Below, piece after piece: positions 1 to 8,863 of a DNA stretch of 47,751 nucleotides. The position numbers and the translations under genes were made by a program. A model generated the notes under the pieces. That model made no database searches. It was not told where the DNA came from and saw only the letters and a list, made by a program, of their open reading frames with translations. The stretch is from Edwardsiella hoshinae NBRC 105699 = ATCC 33379 (GTDB lineage: Bacteria > Pseudomonadota > Gammaproteobacteria > Enterobacterales > Enterobacteriaceae): assembly GCF_000474215.1 (NCBI RefSeq), contig NZ_BAUC01000039.1, positions 1 to 47,751 of the forward strand, in the 5' to 3' direction. How positions within the stretch are numbered: the stretch's first letter is position 1; each line of letters starts with the position of its first letter.

Positions 1-40
1 CCCGGCGTGACAAGTCTTAATTTAAAAAAATCGCACAATA
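1..40 (-). promoter_or_regulatory. Ribosomal RNA P1 promoter, UP element and -35 box (cut by window edge)
   Basis: Read on the minus strand, an A/T-rich UP-like tract (positions 14-40) runs into CTTGTCACGCCGG. This closely matches the E. coli rrn P1 sequence CTTGTCAGGCCGG, with the -35 hexamer TTGTCA at 8-13. The -10 box and the rRNA genes would lie beyond the left edge. In E. coli rrnB directly follows murI, and the same arrangement is seen here. The -10 cannot be checked, so this rests on the -35 context and synteny. Confidence 0.72.
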
Positions 41-75
41 GGGCAACTTTTCAACAGAACGGGGTAAATCGTCGC

Positions 76-939
76 TTATATGCACAATTCCTCTAGCGAA
101 TCGAACCCCTGCCGGCGTAGAACGGGCAATAATGCTACCGTTTGCGCATCACAACGTGTCGCATAGGCGATATTACGCTGATCTGTGCCAACCTGAGTCG
201 CCTGATTAGCAATCAGCCAGGCGACCCGGCGCGCAATCGCAGCGCCAGAATCGACCATCCGTGTTCCCGTCGGTAAGATCTGCGCCAACTCCGCACGTAG
301 CAGTGGGAAATGAGTGCAACCTAATACCACGGTATCCGGCGGCTCTGCCATAGTAAGCCACGGGCGCAAAATTGTACGCAGTCGTTGCCGATCAACTGCC
401 TCACCATGCAACTTCGCCTCGGCAATTTCGACCAACTCTGCCGAGCCAAGCATCTTAATCTGACAATCTGCCGCAAAACGGGCAACGAGCTCATGCGTGT
501 AGGCGCGTTGCACAGTCGCCCGCGTCGCCAATAAACCAACGATGCCATTGCGTGTCAACTTCGCCGCTGGCTTGATGGCAGGAACCACACCCACAACCGG
601 AAAAGAAAAACGTTCACGTAATGCCGGTAACACGATGGTGCTCGCCGTATTACACGCCACAACCATCGCCGATAGCGTATGACGCCGTTGGATCGCGTCG
701 ACGATCAACAACACTCGCTCAGTGATGAATGCGGCCTCTTTCTCCCCATAGGGAAAACCTTGGTTATCGAACGCGTAGATATAGTGAAGATCCGGTAATA
801 AAGCTTGGATCTCTTGATAAACAGAAAGCCCACCGACCCCAGAGTCGAACACCAGCACGGTGGGCTTGGCAGTGGCTACATCATCAGAAGGTGTAGCTAC
901 CGGAGAGATAATATTCCCGTCCTGCGGTTTGGTAGCCAT
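76..939 (-). CDS. murI: Glutamate racemase MurI
   Basis: Converts L-glutamate to D-glutamate for peptidoglycan precursors in the cytoplasm. The racemase signatures are present: the FDSGVGGLSV loop near the N-terminus, the first catalytic cysteine in VVACNTAST and the second in LGCTHFPLL. I chose the ATG that gives MATKPQDGN, which matches the E. coli start, over an in-frame upstream start 15 codons earlier. This gives 287 aa (E. coli 285). The start lies inside the 3' end of btuB and overlaps it by 56 bp, as I recall for E. coli, so expression probably depends on the btuB transcript or on a promoter within btuB. The ribosome binding site is weak, which fits translational coupling. An rRNA promoter follows downstream. 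Confidence 0.96.
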   Translation of the reverse strand: MATKPQDGNIISPVATPSDDVATAKPTVLVFDSGVGGLSVYQEIQALLPDLHYIYAFDNQGFPYGEKEAAFITERVLLIVDAIQRRHTLSAMVVACNTASTIVLPALRERFSFPVVGVVPAIKPAAKLTRNGIVGLLATRATVQRAYTHELVARFAADCQIKMLGSAELVEIAEAKLHGEAVDRQRLRTILRPWLTMAEPPDTVVLGCTHFPLLRAELAQILPTGTRMVDSGAAIARRVAWLIANQATQVGTDQRNIAYATRCDAQTVALLPVLRRQGFDSLEELCI

Positions 940-2734
940 AAGCGGTTTGGTAACTTTTATCCAAAAGATTACCGATTCTACCACGAACCGTCAGGTGAGA
1001 TGTAACAGGATAGGAGGCTGAAATGTCCACCGTACTGTAACTCGGAAGTTTACCACCCGGTGCGGAGCTCTCATTACGGCGACCATAATATTGGTAGGCC
1101 AGATCCATCTCCAACAGCCCCATATTCCAATCCAATTGATATTTACCCTGATGGCGGGAGCGACGCGGCAATAGCTGGCCGGTCTTATCATCTCGCGGAT
1201 CGATATATTGCAAGGTAATCCGGTGGCTCACGAGCCCGGTATCAAAGGTGCCGACCCACTCCACGCCCTTAATCGTCGCCGAGTCAATATTGCGATACTG
1301 CCCTTGCCGGGTATCGGGATCGCTGGAATAGGTGATCAGATTACGTACCTGGTTACGGTAGGCCGACAGTTGCCAATCCAACGGGCCACTCAGTCCACTT
1401 AACCCCAATTCCCATTGGCTAGACGCTTCTGGACGCAGATCTGGGTTACTCTTGATCTTCATCCGCTCGGCACCGAACTGTTGCCCCAAGGAGGGCGCCA
1501 AGAAACCGGTGCCATAGGAGAGGGTGGCGCGATAACCTGACGCGAACTCCCAACCTGCCGCACTCTGCCAGGTACCATGCCAGCCAAACTGCTGATCCTT
1601 GTCTGCCCGGCCAGAGGCCTCGAGTGTCACACTCCCCACTTGGCGTTGACCGCTCAGATAAAAGCCAGCATCATAACGTTGGTAATGTTGTTTCGTCGTG
1701 ATGTTCGATGAGATCAGACGTTGCTGCTGCCAATCGGCCCCAGCACTCAGCATACCGCTGTCGAAACGGTAGGTATTACCCCATTGCAGGTTATACTGGC
1801 GTAAATCATCCAGTGAGCTCCCCTCACCATAGCGGCCATAGACCGGACCGTAGTTATAGTCTTTAACACGCTGGTAAGCCGCGATCAACTGCGAAGCATA
1901 GGCTCCAGAGTGATAACGCAACCCCATATCATAACTATGATTGTAAAGTTGGCGTTGGGTACCGCTGCTCGCCTTACCCTTTTCCCCCGCATCGTAATCC
2001 GAGGCATCGCTATAGCCATGACCACGTACAAAACCTGACCACGCCGGCGTAAAACGATGTTCGACGCCTCCCCATAGCACCTTATTACGAAAACCATCAC
2101 GGTCACCGTCAGGTGCATAAGGGGAATCGGGCTTCACATTAAATCCTTTCGTCGATTGGAAGGCGCCAGCCAAGGAGAGTGTTGTATTCCCTAACTGCTG
2201 GCGTACCCCAGCATCATATTGCTGATAATGATTCGAACCAGTCCCGATCCCCAGCCTCGCCTCCGGCTCCGCATCCAGTGTAATGATATTAATCACACCA
2301 CCGATGGCCCCAGAACCGTAAACTGCCGAACGCGGCCCACGGATATATTCGATACGCTGCACCATAGCGATAGGGATCTTGTTCAATGCGGCAACATTAC
2401 TGATCCCCGGGCGCGCCAGCGGAATACCATCCAGCAGGATGAGAGCCTGCCGTGCTTCGCTACCACGCAGATAAAGAGAGGAGTTCTGACCTAACCCTCC
2501 ATTTTGGGCGATGTCGACCCCCGGTAGACGGCGCATTACCTCATCAAGGCTCTTCGATTGCCAACGCGCAATATCATCGCGCGTCACCACATCCATTGGC
2601 GCCAACACCGTCGATACGGGCTGACTGAAGCGGCTCGCCGTCACGACCATGTCACTCGACTCAGCCTGCACCATGCTGGGCATAGCGACAAGTACAAACG
2701 GCAACCATGCAATAACTTGATATGTGTTATTCAT
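884..2734 (-). CDS. btuB: TonB-dependent vitamin B12 outer-membrane receptor BtuB
   Basis: Imports cobalamins across the outer membrane using TonB energy. The 616-residue protein opens with a signal peptide ending in MVQA and a TonB-box-like segment DMVVTASRF. A plug domain (about residues 40-150, with PGVDIAQNGG and GVINIIT) and a 22-strand-type barrel follow, ending in a C-terminal aromatic YTF. The start MNNTYQVIAW was preferred to an in-frame start 18 codons upstream because it gives a proper signal peptide. The 3' end overlaps murI by 56 bp, the conserved btuB-murI pairing that supports the B12 assignment over other TonB receptors. I see no B12 box in the leader, unlike E. coli. Confidence 0.93.
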   Translation of the reverse strand: MNNTYQVIAWLPFVLVAMPSMVQAESSDMVVTASRFSQPVSTVLAPMDVVTRDDIARWQSKSLDEVMRRLPGVDIAQNGGLGQNSSLYLRGSEARQALILLDGIPLARPGISNVAALNKIPIAMVQRIEYIRGPRSAVYGSGAIGGVINIITLDAEPEARLGIGTGSNHYQQYDAGVRQQLGNTTLSLAGAFQSTKGFNVKPDSPYAPDGDRDGFRNKVLWGGVEHRFTPAWSGFVRGHGYSDASDYDAGEKGKASSGTQRQLYNHSYDMGLRYHSGAYASQLIAAYQRVKDYNYGPVYGRYGEGSSLDDLRQYNLQWGNTYRFDSGMLSAGADWQQQRLISSNITTKQHYQRYDAGFYLSGQRQVGSVTLEASGRADKDQQFGWHGTWQSAAGWEFASGYRATLSYGTGFLAPSLGQQFGAERMKIKSNPDLRPEASSQWELGLSGLSGPLDWQLSAYRNQVRNLITYSSDPDTRQGQYRNIDSATIKGVEWVGTFDTGLVSHRITLQYIDPRDDKTGQLLPRRSRHQGKYQLDWNMGLLEMDLAYQYYGRRNESSAPGGKLPSYSTVDISASYPVTSHLTVRGRIGNLLDKSYQTAYGYQTAGREYYLSGSYTF

Positions 2735-3064
2735 TATAATAGACCCTACTTTCCATCCAAGCGTAGAGGGCTGGTGCCCTGCCACCAACCCTGAAAAAAC
2801 GAGGCATTCTACCCGTCACACGCTAGTAGGGATACTCAAAAACATGCACTATCTCGCCAACGATTGGCTTTATAACAGGAAGCTAGGAAGGCAATAAGAG
2901 AATTATATGAAGCTCAATGCGATCAACATCATTTTCAACTAAAATAACGAATAATCGCTCGATTTTTTAGTGACAAAAAATGTGCTAGCACTAACGTAAA
3001 ATGCAATAGCGATCGCACATAATAGGTCATTAAGGCGCCATAATCGGCGCCAAATACAGAAACT
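2735..3064 (-). other. btuB leader and intergenic region, no recognisable B12 riboswitch
   Basis: This 330-base gap lies upstream of btuB and downstream of the phosphatase gene. On the minus strand an 8-bp hairpin (2769-2790, with one G-U pair) sits about 35 bases before the btuB start. A 10-bp perfect palindrome GTGCTAGCAC lies near 2981-2990. I looked for the conserved cobalamin B12-box core (GCC..GAAGACCTGCC type) and did not find it. No clear promoter or Fur box was recognised. Confidence 0.4.
3034..3051 (-). terminator. Hairpin downstream of phosphatase gene, possible weak terminator
   Basis: Two GGCGCC arms (3034-3039 and 3046-3051) flank a six-base loop just after the phosphatase stop codon. 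On the minus strand the stem is followed by TTAAT rather than a long U-run, so termination would be weak or Rho-assisted. Confidence 0.4.
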
Positions 3065-3889
3065 TTACTGTGCAGATGGCTGCCAAGCCGACAAGTTAGC
3101 AGCGCGGATCTTCAGCTTCCCAGCCGCGGACTGTTGCCAATAATCCTTTGCCATGCCCCCCTCCCAGTCGCCGTAGGAAGGATTAGGCAGAATGATAAAC
3201 TGCGTGCCGAATTTCTGATGATTCTCCGCTACAAAGCCCTTACGCTGTGCATTAGCCTGGTGATAAGTCTCACCGGTGAAGTCATTCAGGTTATCGCCAA
3301 CGAACAACACCGGGTAATAACCCATCTCACTCACTCGCTTGAAACGAGCGACCTTGTTACTACCGCTGCTATCTTTCAGCAACAATGTCTGTGCGCTGAT
3401 ATCAGGAAAACCCTGAGCTTTCAGATTAGCCTCAGTGCTCGCTAAGCCCTGCTGAGTACGGTTGGAGATATAGAAGACACGTCCACCATGATCGAGCACA
3501 AAGCGCGCAAAGGAAGCCGCGCCCGGTAGTGCCTTCGCCTGGCGAGCCGCTACCCACTTATCCCAATCCGCCTCGCTGAAACTACGCGACTGTTTAATCT
3601 GCCATGCCGCATAGGGCGTGTTATCCAACATCGTTTCATCGATATCGACGATCACCGCCTTCTTACTGCCCTTCGGGGCCGGATTGTTGAGAAACGCCGT
3701 TTTCGCTATATTGAATGCCTGCCAGGACAACGCCTGATACTCGCCTGACTGTTGCATCCAGTTAACGGCCAGCGTTGCCTGAGATGACAGTTGCTGTTGT
3801 GCACTCTGCTGCGAATCCTTAGGATGGGCGGCGCAACCGGCCAATACCATTACGGTGGCGGCCAGGCTCAATTTAAATAAATGTTTCAT
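3065..3889 (-). CDS. Class C acid phosphatase / 5'-nucleotidase, lipoprotein e(P4) family
   Basis: Predicted lipid-anchored HAD phosphatase that dephosphorylates nucleotides and other phosphomonoesters in the periplasm or at the outer membrane; the Haemophilus e(P4) homologue acts in NAD/NMN use. A lipobox VLAGC at about residues 15-19 marks the acylated cysteine. The HAD nucleophile motif VDIDET lies near residue 83 and a second acidic motif VGDNLNDF near residue 200. The length of 274 aa is normal for the family. The ATG start has a better-spaced GAGGA than the GTG one codon upstream. The gene follows aphA by 27 bases on the same strand, so the two are probably co-transcribed. E. coli has no such gene between btuB and trmA. 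Confidence 0.9.
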   Translation of the reverse strand: MKHLFKLSLAATVMVLAGCAAHPKDSQQSAQQQLSSQATLAVNWMQQSGEYQALSWQAFNIAKTAFLNNPAPKGSKKAVIVDIDETMLDNTPYAAWQIKQSRSFSEADWDKWVAARQAKALPGAASFARFVLDHGGRVFYISNRTQQGLASTEANLKAQGFPDISAQTLLLKDSSGSNKVARFKRVSEMGYYPVLFVGDNLNDFTGETYHQANAQRKGFVAENHQKFGTQFIILPNPSYGDWEGGMAKDYWQQSAAGKLKIRAANLSAWQPSAQ

Positions 3890-3916
3890 CACATCCTCTT
3901 AGCTTTAAACCGCCGA

Positions 3917-4642
3917 TCAGTATTGGGAGTTTACAATCACTTTTTCGCCAAACACACCGTTTTTCGGCATTGGTTTATTGGTAGAGTTCAACGGACGCAG
4001 TACACGAATCCCCTCTGCCCCCGCTTTTCGCGCATCAAGAATATCGTTATCAGAATCACCATAGAAAATCGTAATGTGATGCTTCTGCATATATTCAACC
4101 TTCGCATCAGGTTTCGTTCCAGCGAAAATAACCTTATTCAGTTGATTATCGGGAATCTTGAAGTCATCTTTCAGCGTTTTCGTCAAATCCTCTTTACCAT
4201 TAGAGGGCATCGGTCGACCAGTAATAAAGTAAACATGATCGCCACGTTTTAAGTGCAACGCCATCAACGCACGCCCTGAATCCTTCGGAATGGAAAAGCG
4301 ATCCCAACCACTACTGCTGACCTCATCCCAAAACTTTTGATTTTTCAAGAAAGCATTACTATCCGGAGAAAATTTTTGCTTACCATAGAAAAAAGCCGGG
4401 CTAGAAAACAGCAAAGTATCATCGATATCGAATCCTACACTAATCGGTGCCTTCCCTTTCAGACTATCGGCGACCTGCTCGATAGAGATCCAATGAATCG
4501 GATATTGCTGTGTCAGTTGTGTTAACGTAGCGCCGAGATTTGGCTGACTAGCAATCTCGCTTGCAAAGAGAGTCGGAGAGCAAAAGAGGCTAGAGGTAGC
4601 AATAACCAAGGCTAACAATGATTTTTTTTTGCTTATAAACAT
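3917..4642 (-). CDS. aphA: Class B non-specific acid phosphatase AphA
   Basis: Periplasmic, metal-dependent phosphomonoesterase of the DDDD superfamily with some phosphotransferase activity. The 241-aa protein has an N-terminal signal peptide ending near TLFASE, the nucleophile motif FDIDDTLLFSS (about residues 70-80), the class B motif FITGRP and the acidic motif YGDSDNDI. The length is close to E. coli AphA (237). It is the first gene of a probable two-gene unit with the class C phosphatase and is divergent from a porin. The shared upstream region carries a consensus CRP site about 130 bases from its start, but whether CRP acts on this promoter cannot be told from sequence. Confidence 0.93.
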   Translation of the reverse strand: MFISKKKSLLALVIATSSLFCSPTLFASEIASQPNLGATLTQLTQQYPIHWISIEQVADSLKGKAPISVGFDIDDTLLFSSPAFFYGKQKFSPDSNAFLKNQKFWDEVSSSGWDRFSIPKDSGRALMALHLKRGDHVYFITGRPMPSNGKEDLTKTLKDDFKIPDNQLNKVIFAGTKPDAKVEYMQKHHITIFYGDSDNDILDARKAGAEGIRVLRPLNSTNKPMPKNGVFGEKVIVNSQY

Positions 4643-4772
4643 AACAGTAATCTCTGGTGATGTTGAGTGAAGAAGACTGCGGATAAATTATTAAAACTAT
4701 ATCGACTCAAACCTAGCGATTAACGTGACCCCGATCTCTGTTTAAAGATATTCATGATACAAATAGACCTCA

Positions 4773-4822
4773 TATTGTGATATGCATCACAAAAATATGC
4801 CTATTTTTTATATAATCATAAA
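4773..4822 (+). promoter_or_regulatory. CRP site and -10 box, class II CRP-dependent promoter of the porin gene
   Basis: TGTGATATGCATCACA (4776-4791) is a perfect match to the CRP consensus TGTGA-N6-TCACA. A perfect TATAAT lies at 4811-4816. With a start site about 7 bases further on, the CRP centre falls near -40, the position of a class II activated promoter (-41.5). No good -35 hexamer is needed in that architecture. It points toward the porin, but the site could also affect the divergent aphA. Confidence 0.75.
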
Positions 4823-4882
4823 AAAGCAACGCTGTTGCTACTGATTTTAATAACGTTTTGTAATCACTCTCAGGAATCAATG

Positions 4883-6013
4883 ATGAATAAAATCCGCTCG
4901 CTTATGGCGTTATCTACCATAAGCTGCATGGGTATGTTGCCGCTCGTCTCACATGCCGCTGAAATTTATAATAAGGATGGCAACCGAGTTTATTTAGATG
5001 GTTCATTCAAAGTCCGTCACTATTTCTCTTCAGATAATTATATGTCTGGTGATCAATCTAAAGTTAAATTTACTCTACGTGGTGAGACTAAGATTAATAC
5101 CATTATGATTGGCTATGCCCGTTGGGAGTACAACGTTAAATTAAATCAAGCAGAAAGAACTTGCCGAAATAAAAATACTAGTCGTATCGGTTATGCTGGT
5201 ATCGGCTTCGGAAAATACGGAAGTTTTGATTATGGCCGAAACTACGGCATCCTTAACGATATTAATGGCTGGACCGGTGCTCCAGTACCAGTATTCGGTG
5301 GGCTATCCTATGATGGCATCGATAACTTTATGACCTATCGTACCAACAACGTTGCCACCTACCGTAACCGTAATATTTTTAATTTAGTGGATGGATTAGA
5401 CTTCGCCCTACAGGTACAAGGCAAAAATGACGGGTGGAATGACCCAGAGAACCAGATCGGTCCACTGAATAACAATCCGCGTGGTGTCGCCCACCAAAAT
5501 GGTAACGGGGTTGGCACTTCGTTAGTCTACCGCTTCAACAATGGCCTCAGCATCGGTAGTTCATACGCCAACTCAGCCCGAACGCTGGAGCAACGGAAAG
5601 ATAACTTAGGCAAACGCGCCAGCGGATGGAACGTTGGGGCTAAATATGACAATAATAATGTATATCTGGCCGCCATCTATGGCGAAGTTAAGAATATGCA
5701 CTACATCGGTAAACAGGATGGATTTGCACCTAAAGCGCGTGGTTATGAACTGTTAGCACAATACCAGTTTGACTGTGGTTTTAAACCCTCTATCGCTTAC
5801 TTAAACGGGAGCGCCAAAGATCTAAAAGGTAACTCAGGCAGCAATCAAACCTATGTCAAATATCTCGACCTCGCGACGACCTATGCCTTTAACAGAAACC
5901 TAGCATTAGTCCTCGAATATAAGATCAACTTACTGGATAACAACACATTTACCCGCAACAACCACATCAGCACTAACGATATTTTTGTCACTATGTTGAA
6001 CTATCGCTTCTAA
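4883..6013 (+). CDS. General trimeric porin of the OmpC/OmpF/PhoE family
   Basis: Predicted 376-residue outer-membrane channel for small hydrophilic solutes. A signal peptide (MNKIRSLMAL...VSHA) is cleaved before AEIYNKDGN, the typical mature start of enteric porins. The constriction-loop region reads PVFGGLSYDGIDNFMTYRTNN, and the protein ends in MLNYRF with the terminal Phe needed for barrel assembly. I took the second of two adjacent ATGs because AGGA is then 7 bases away. The protein has two cysteines, one in ERTCRNKN and one in QFDCGFKP where OmpC has Phe; enteric porins normally have none. The gene appears AT-richer than its flanks and sits beside two acid phosphatases, so a role in taking up phosphate esters or nucleotides is plausible but inferred. 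It is not clearly OmpC, OmpF or PhoE itself. Confidence 0.9.
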   Translation: MNKIRSLMALSTISCMGMLPLVSHAAEIYNKDGNRVYLDGSFKVRHYFSSDNYMSGDQSKVKFTLRGETKINTIMIGYARWEYNVKLNQAERTCRNKNTSRIGYAGIGFGKYGSFDYGRNYGILNDINGWTGAPVPVFGGLSYDGIDNFMTYRTNNVATYRNRNIFNLVDGLDFALQVQGKNDGWNDPENQIGPLNNNPRGVAHQNGNGVGTSLVYRFNNGLSIGSSYANSARTLEQRKDNLGKRASGWNVGAKYDNNNVYLAAIYGEVKNMHYIGKQDGFAPKARGYELLAQYQFDCGFKPSIAYLNGSAKDLKGNSGSNQTYVKYLDLATTYAFNRNLALVLEYKINLLDNNTFTRNNHISTNDIFVTMLNYRF

Positions 6014-6389
6014 CTCAGGAATCTGGCTGGCAGCACGCCTCGCCAGCCTCAACCGTCCGCCATATCCTCCCGACCACATATTGCCCGTGTCGTGGTAGGA
6101 CGCAACATGGAATGCTAACCGGGAGAGAATACCGCTAACATCAACTAATACAGACAAAACAACAATACCTCTCACACCCCACCATCATCCTGGCTGGCGA
6201 TGAATGGAAAAGCGTATCTGGGGCTGGACATCATACGCTCATCGCCTACAATCCCAGCCTTTAGGATACCTGTCGCCATCCAAGTGCATCTCGCCCTCCG
6301 AGTGCAGCGTGTCAGCGCCGCACCATCGCGTGCGTGCATCCGCGGCGGCGTAGATCCCCTGCCTGACCCCCATGCCGATGAGAACCGAT
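6014..6389. other. Intergenic region between porin gene and trmA
   Basis: About 375 bases without a convincing gene. A hairpin with 7-bp arms (6025-6048) right after the porin stop may help end its transcript, although no U-run follows. The short open frames on both strands have no recognisable features. The trmA promoter must lie here, but I cannot point to it. Confidence 0.35.
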
Positions 6390-7490
6390 ATGACACCAAG
6401 CATGCTGCCAACCGAACACTATGATGAACAGCTCCAGGAAAAGATCCACCGTTTGGCGCAGATGATGCAGCCCTTCGGCGCCCCCGCCGTCCAGGCTTTT
6501 CGCTCCCCGGCTAGTCACTACCGGATGCGTGCCGAATTCCGTATCTGGCATGAGGGTGACGATCTATACCACATCATGTTTGACGCCCAGAGTAAACGAC
6601 GCATCCGCGTCGATCAGTTCCCCGCGGCTAGCGAGCTAATCAACCGACTGATGCCCTTGCTGATCGATGCCTTACGCCCTAATCCAACGTTGCGCCACAA
6701 GTTGTTCCAGATCGATTATCTCTCGACGCGTAGCAATCAAGCCGTCATCTCGCTGCTCTATCATCGCCCGCTGGATGACGCCTGGCGCCAAGCCGCACAG
6801 ACGCTACGTAACCAGCTACAAGCTCAAGGGTATGATGTTCAACTGATAGGACGCGCCAGTAAAACCAAAATCTGCCTCGATCGAGATTGGGTCGATGAGG
6901 TCCTGCCGATCGCTGGACGTGACATGATCTACCGCCAGGTAGAAAACAGCTTCACCCAACCCAACGCGGCCATCAATATCCAGATGTTAGAGTGGGCGCT
7001 GGATGTAACTCAAGGAGCCCGCGGCGATTTACTGGAGTTGTATTGCGGTAATGGCAACTTTTCCCTGGCGCTAGCTCGCAACTTCCGTCGGGTCTTAGCC
7101 ACAGAGATTGCCAAGCCTTCCGTTGCCGCCGCACAATACAACATTGCCGCCAACCAGATAGACAATGTCCAGATCATTCGGATGTCGGCCGAAGAGTTTA
7201 CTCAGGCCATGCACGGGGTTCGCTCCTTCAACCGTCTGCAAGGTATCGATCTGCACAGCTATACATGCGACACCATCTTCGTCGATCCGCCACGTAGCGG
7301 CCTAGATGCGGAAACACTCAACTTGGTACAAGGCTATCCTCAGATCCTATACATCTCCTGCAATCCAGAGACGTTATGCACCAATCTTCAGACACTTAAT
7401 CAGAGCCATCACATCACACGTTTGGCGTTGTTCGACCAATTCCCCTATACCCATCACATGGAATGTGGCGTCCTACTTGAACGCCGTTAA
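6390..7490 (+). CDS. trmA: tRNA (uracil-5-)-methyltransferase TrmA
   Basis: Makes m5U54 (ribothymidine) in the T-loop of tRNAs, and also acts on tmRNA, using S-adenosylmethionine. The 366 residues equal the E. coli length. The SAM-binding motif [16 protein letters not shown] lies near residue 213, [10 protein letters not shown] near 297, the catalytic cysteine in SCNPETL (C324 in E. coli) and the catalytic glutamate in MECGVL (E358). Start [15 protein letters not shown] aligns with E. coli MTPEHLPTEQY, so the ATG six codons upstream was rejected. In E. coli trmA is divergent from btuB directly; here three genes separate them. Confidence 0.97.
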   Translation: MTPSMLPTEHYDEQLQEKIHRLAQMMQPFGAPAVQAFRSPASHYRMRAEFRIWHEGDDLYHIMFDAQSKRRIRVDQFPAASELINRLMPLLIDALRPNPTLRHKLFQIDYLSTRSNQAVISLLYHRPLDDAWRQAAQTLRNQLQAQGYDVQLIGRASKTKICLDRDWVDEVLPIAGRDMIYRQVENSFTQPNAAINIQMLEWALDVTQGARGDLLELYCGNGNFSLALARNFRRVLATEIAKPSVAAAQYNIAANQIDNVQIIRMSAEEFTQAMHGVRSFNRLQGIDLHSYTCDTIFVDPPRSGLDAETLNLVQGYPQILYISCNPETLCTNLQTLNQSHHITRLALFDQFPYTHHMECGVLLERR

Positions 7491-7495
7491 ACGCG

Positions 7496-7535
7496 AAAAA
7501 ATCGGGCAGCCAATAGGCTGCCCGAGTCGTTTTTA
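7496..7535. terminator. Bidirectional terminator between trmA and yijD
   Basis: A perfect 9-bp GC-rich stem (7503-7511 with 7516-7524) has a four-base loop. It is flanked by six A's on the left and a T-rich tract on the right. It can therefore end trmA on the plus strand (GTTTTTA) and yijD on the minus strand (ATTTTTTCG). Confidence 0.9.
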
Positions 7536-7540
7536 CTGAT

Positions 7541-7927
7541 TCAGAGGTGTTTATCCTCATCATCTCGTTCCTGGGCGATATGATCGCGCTGCTTCTTAAT
7601 GCGTACGCCGATCCACAACACCAGCGCCACGCACAGCAGCGAGGGAAGAAAATTAGAGCCGATAGCCGGGTACTCGACACGGATTAGCGTGCTATAAAAC
7701 AGCAGGCCGAGCAAAAAACAGGATGACGAGAGCATCGGCATGCCTTCCGGCATAGCGACGTTAAGGTAACGTTGATGCAAGCAATATGCAGAAAGCACCA
7801 AGGCGAGCAGTGGAAAAATAGAAAAAGGCACTACGCTGCTGAACAGCGCAGAAAATGAACCGCTAATGGATAAGCCTGCCACGGTAGACAGGATCAGCGT
7901 TCCTATATCAAGACGACGTTTACTCAT
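7541..7927 (-). CDS. yijD: Inner-membrane protein YijD
   Basis: Conserved DUF1422-type inner-membrane protein of unknown function. The 128 residues (E. coli 119) match YijD along their length, for example GLSISGSFSALFSSVVPFSIFP and YPAIGSNF. About four hydrophobic segments are visible (residues 8-28, 32-50, 62-80, 88-106), followed by a charged tail KKQRDHIAQERDDEDKHL that is longer than in E. coli. It lies 8 bases after fabR on the same strand, the conserved fabR-yijD unit, so it is co-transcribed with the fatty-acid regulator. A direct link to lipid metabolism is only suggested by context. Confidence 0.92.
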   Translation of the reverse strand: MSKRRLDIGTLILSTVAGLSISGSFSALFSSVVPFSIFPLLALVLSAYCLHQRYLNVAMPEGMPMLSSSCFLLGLLFYSTLIRVEYPAIGSNFLPSLLCVALVLWIGVRIKKQRDHIAQERDDEDKHL

Positions 7928-7935
7928 CTCCTCCC

Positions 7936-8613
7936 CTATGACTTATGATAATGAATGCTGTCTTCGGCGCCTTCGCAGGCCTGTAGCTGCGCCAGATGTG
8001 CCTTTTCCTGCTCACGCCGATACCAGTAATACACGCCTTTCGAAATCATCCGCAACTGCAACACCAAGCGCTCTTCCAGCTGGCGTCGTTGCTCGTTATC
8101 AATATCTAACGCCTCAGCACCAGCACTAAACACAATGGTAACCATGGCCTCGGCCTGCGCCTCGGTAAAACTACGCGGCATGTGATTTTCGATTTCCAGA
8201 TAATCAGCAAGTTCCGCAATAAAATGCTGAATTTCCCGTTGCACCGCTGCACGAAACGCAGCAGAGGTCCCCGAACGTTCACGTAATAAGAGACGAAACG
8301 CATTCGGATTATTGCCGATAAACTCCATGAATGTCGCAACCGAGGTACGGATCACACTCCCCCCCTTGGCGATCCGCTGACGCGCCTGACGCATCAACTG
8401 ACGCAACATCAGGCCGCTCTCATCCACCATGGTCAGACCCAACTCATCCACATCGCGGAAATGTCGGTAAAATGAAGTAGGAGCTATTCCCGCCTCGCGT
8501 GACACCTCACGCAGACTTAGGCTGGCGAAACTACGCTCGGCGCTAAGCTGGTTAAATGCCGCCTCGATGAGGGAACGGCGGGTCCGTTCCTTTTGTTGTG
8601 CCCTGACGCCCAT
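7936..8613 (-). CDS. fabR: Unsaturated fatty-acid biosynthesis repressor FabR (TetR family)
   Basis: Represses fabA and fabB in response to the saturated/unsaturated acyl-ACP or acyl-CoA balance. The N-terminal TetR helix-turn-helix reads [20 protein letters not shown], and the core is nearly identical to E. coli ([33 protein letters not shown]). I used [13 protein letters not shown], the curated E. coli start, giving 225 aa. In-frame starts 8 and 15 codons upstream also exist, and the one at 8637 has a stronger GGAAGG, so a short N-terminal extension is possible. The last 25 residues differ from E. coli. The gene is divergent from sthA; I did not recognise a FabR operator between them. Confidence 0.95.
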   Translation of the reverse strand: MGVRAQQKERTRRSLIEAAFNQLSAERSFASLSLREVSREAGIAPTSFYRHFRDVDELGLTMVDESGLMLRQLMRQARQRIAKGGSVIRTSVATFMEFIGNNPNAFRLLLRERSGTSAAFRAAVQREIQHFIAELADYLEIENHMPRSFTEAQAEAMVTIVFSAGAEALDIDNEQRRQLEERLVLQLRMISKGVYYWYRREQEKAHLAQLQACEGAEDSIHYHKS

Positions 8614-8863
8614 ATGTTTACCCGTTACTCTCTTCATATCCGGCCTTCCGGCGGGCACGCCGTGTGTCCCACCACTGTCTCACTATATCAAACTTAGCAA
8701 CACCACGCTGGATTAACCCATGCCGCTATCCCCGGCAGCGCTATTCAATAATCATCTGCTAATCATAAGTATTTTCCATATAAATAATGAGGATGATTGG
8801 GATGTATAGCATTTCATGTTAAGATGCCGTTGTGGTTTTGTATAAAAAAAGGCCTACTCTAAC

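Noticed and set aside
2735-3064. Cobalamin riboswitch in the btuB leader
   Set aside because: Expected from E. coli, but the B12-box core could not be found on either reading of the region, so it was not annotated.
6172-6551. Overlapping short frames on both strands before trmA
   Set aside because: No start signals or motifs; two of them run into the trmA coding region in the wrong frame.
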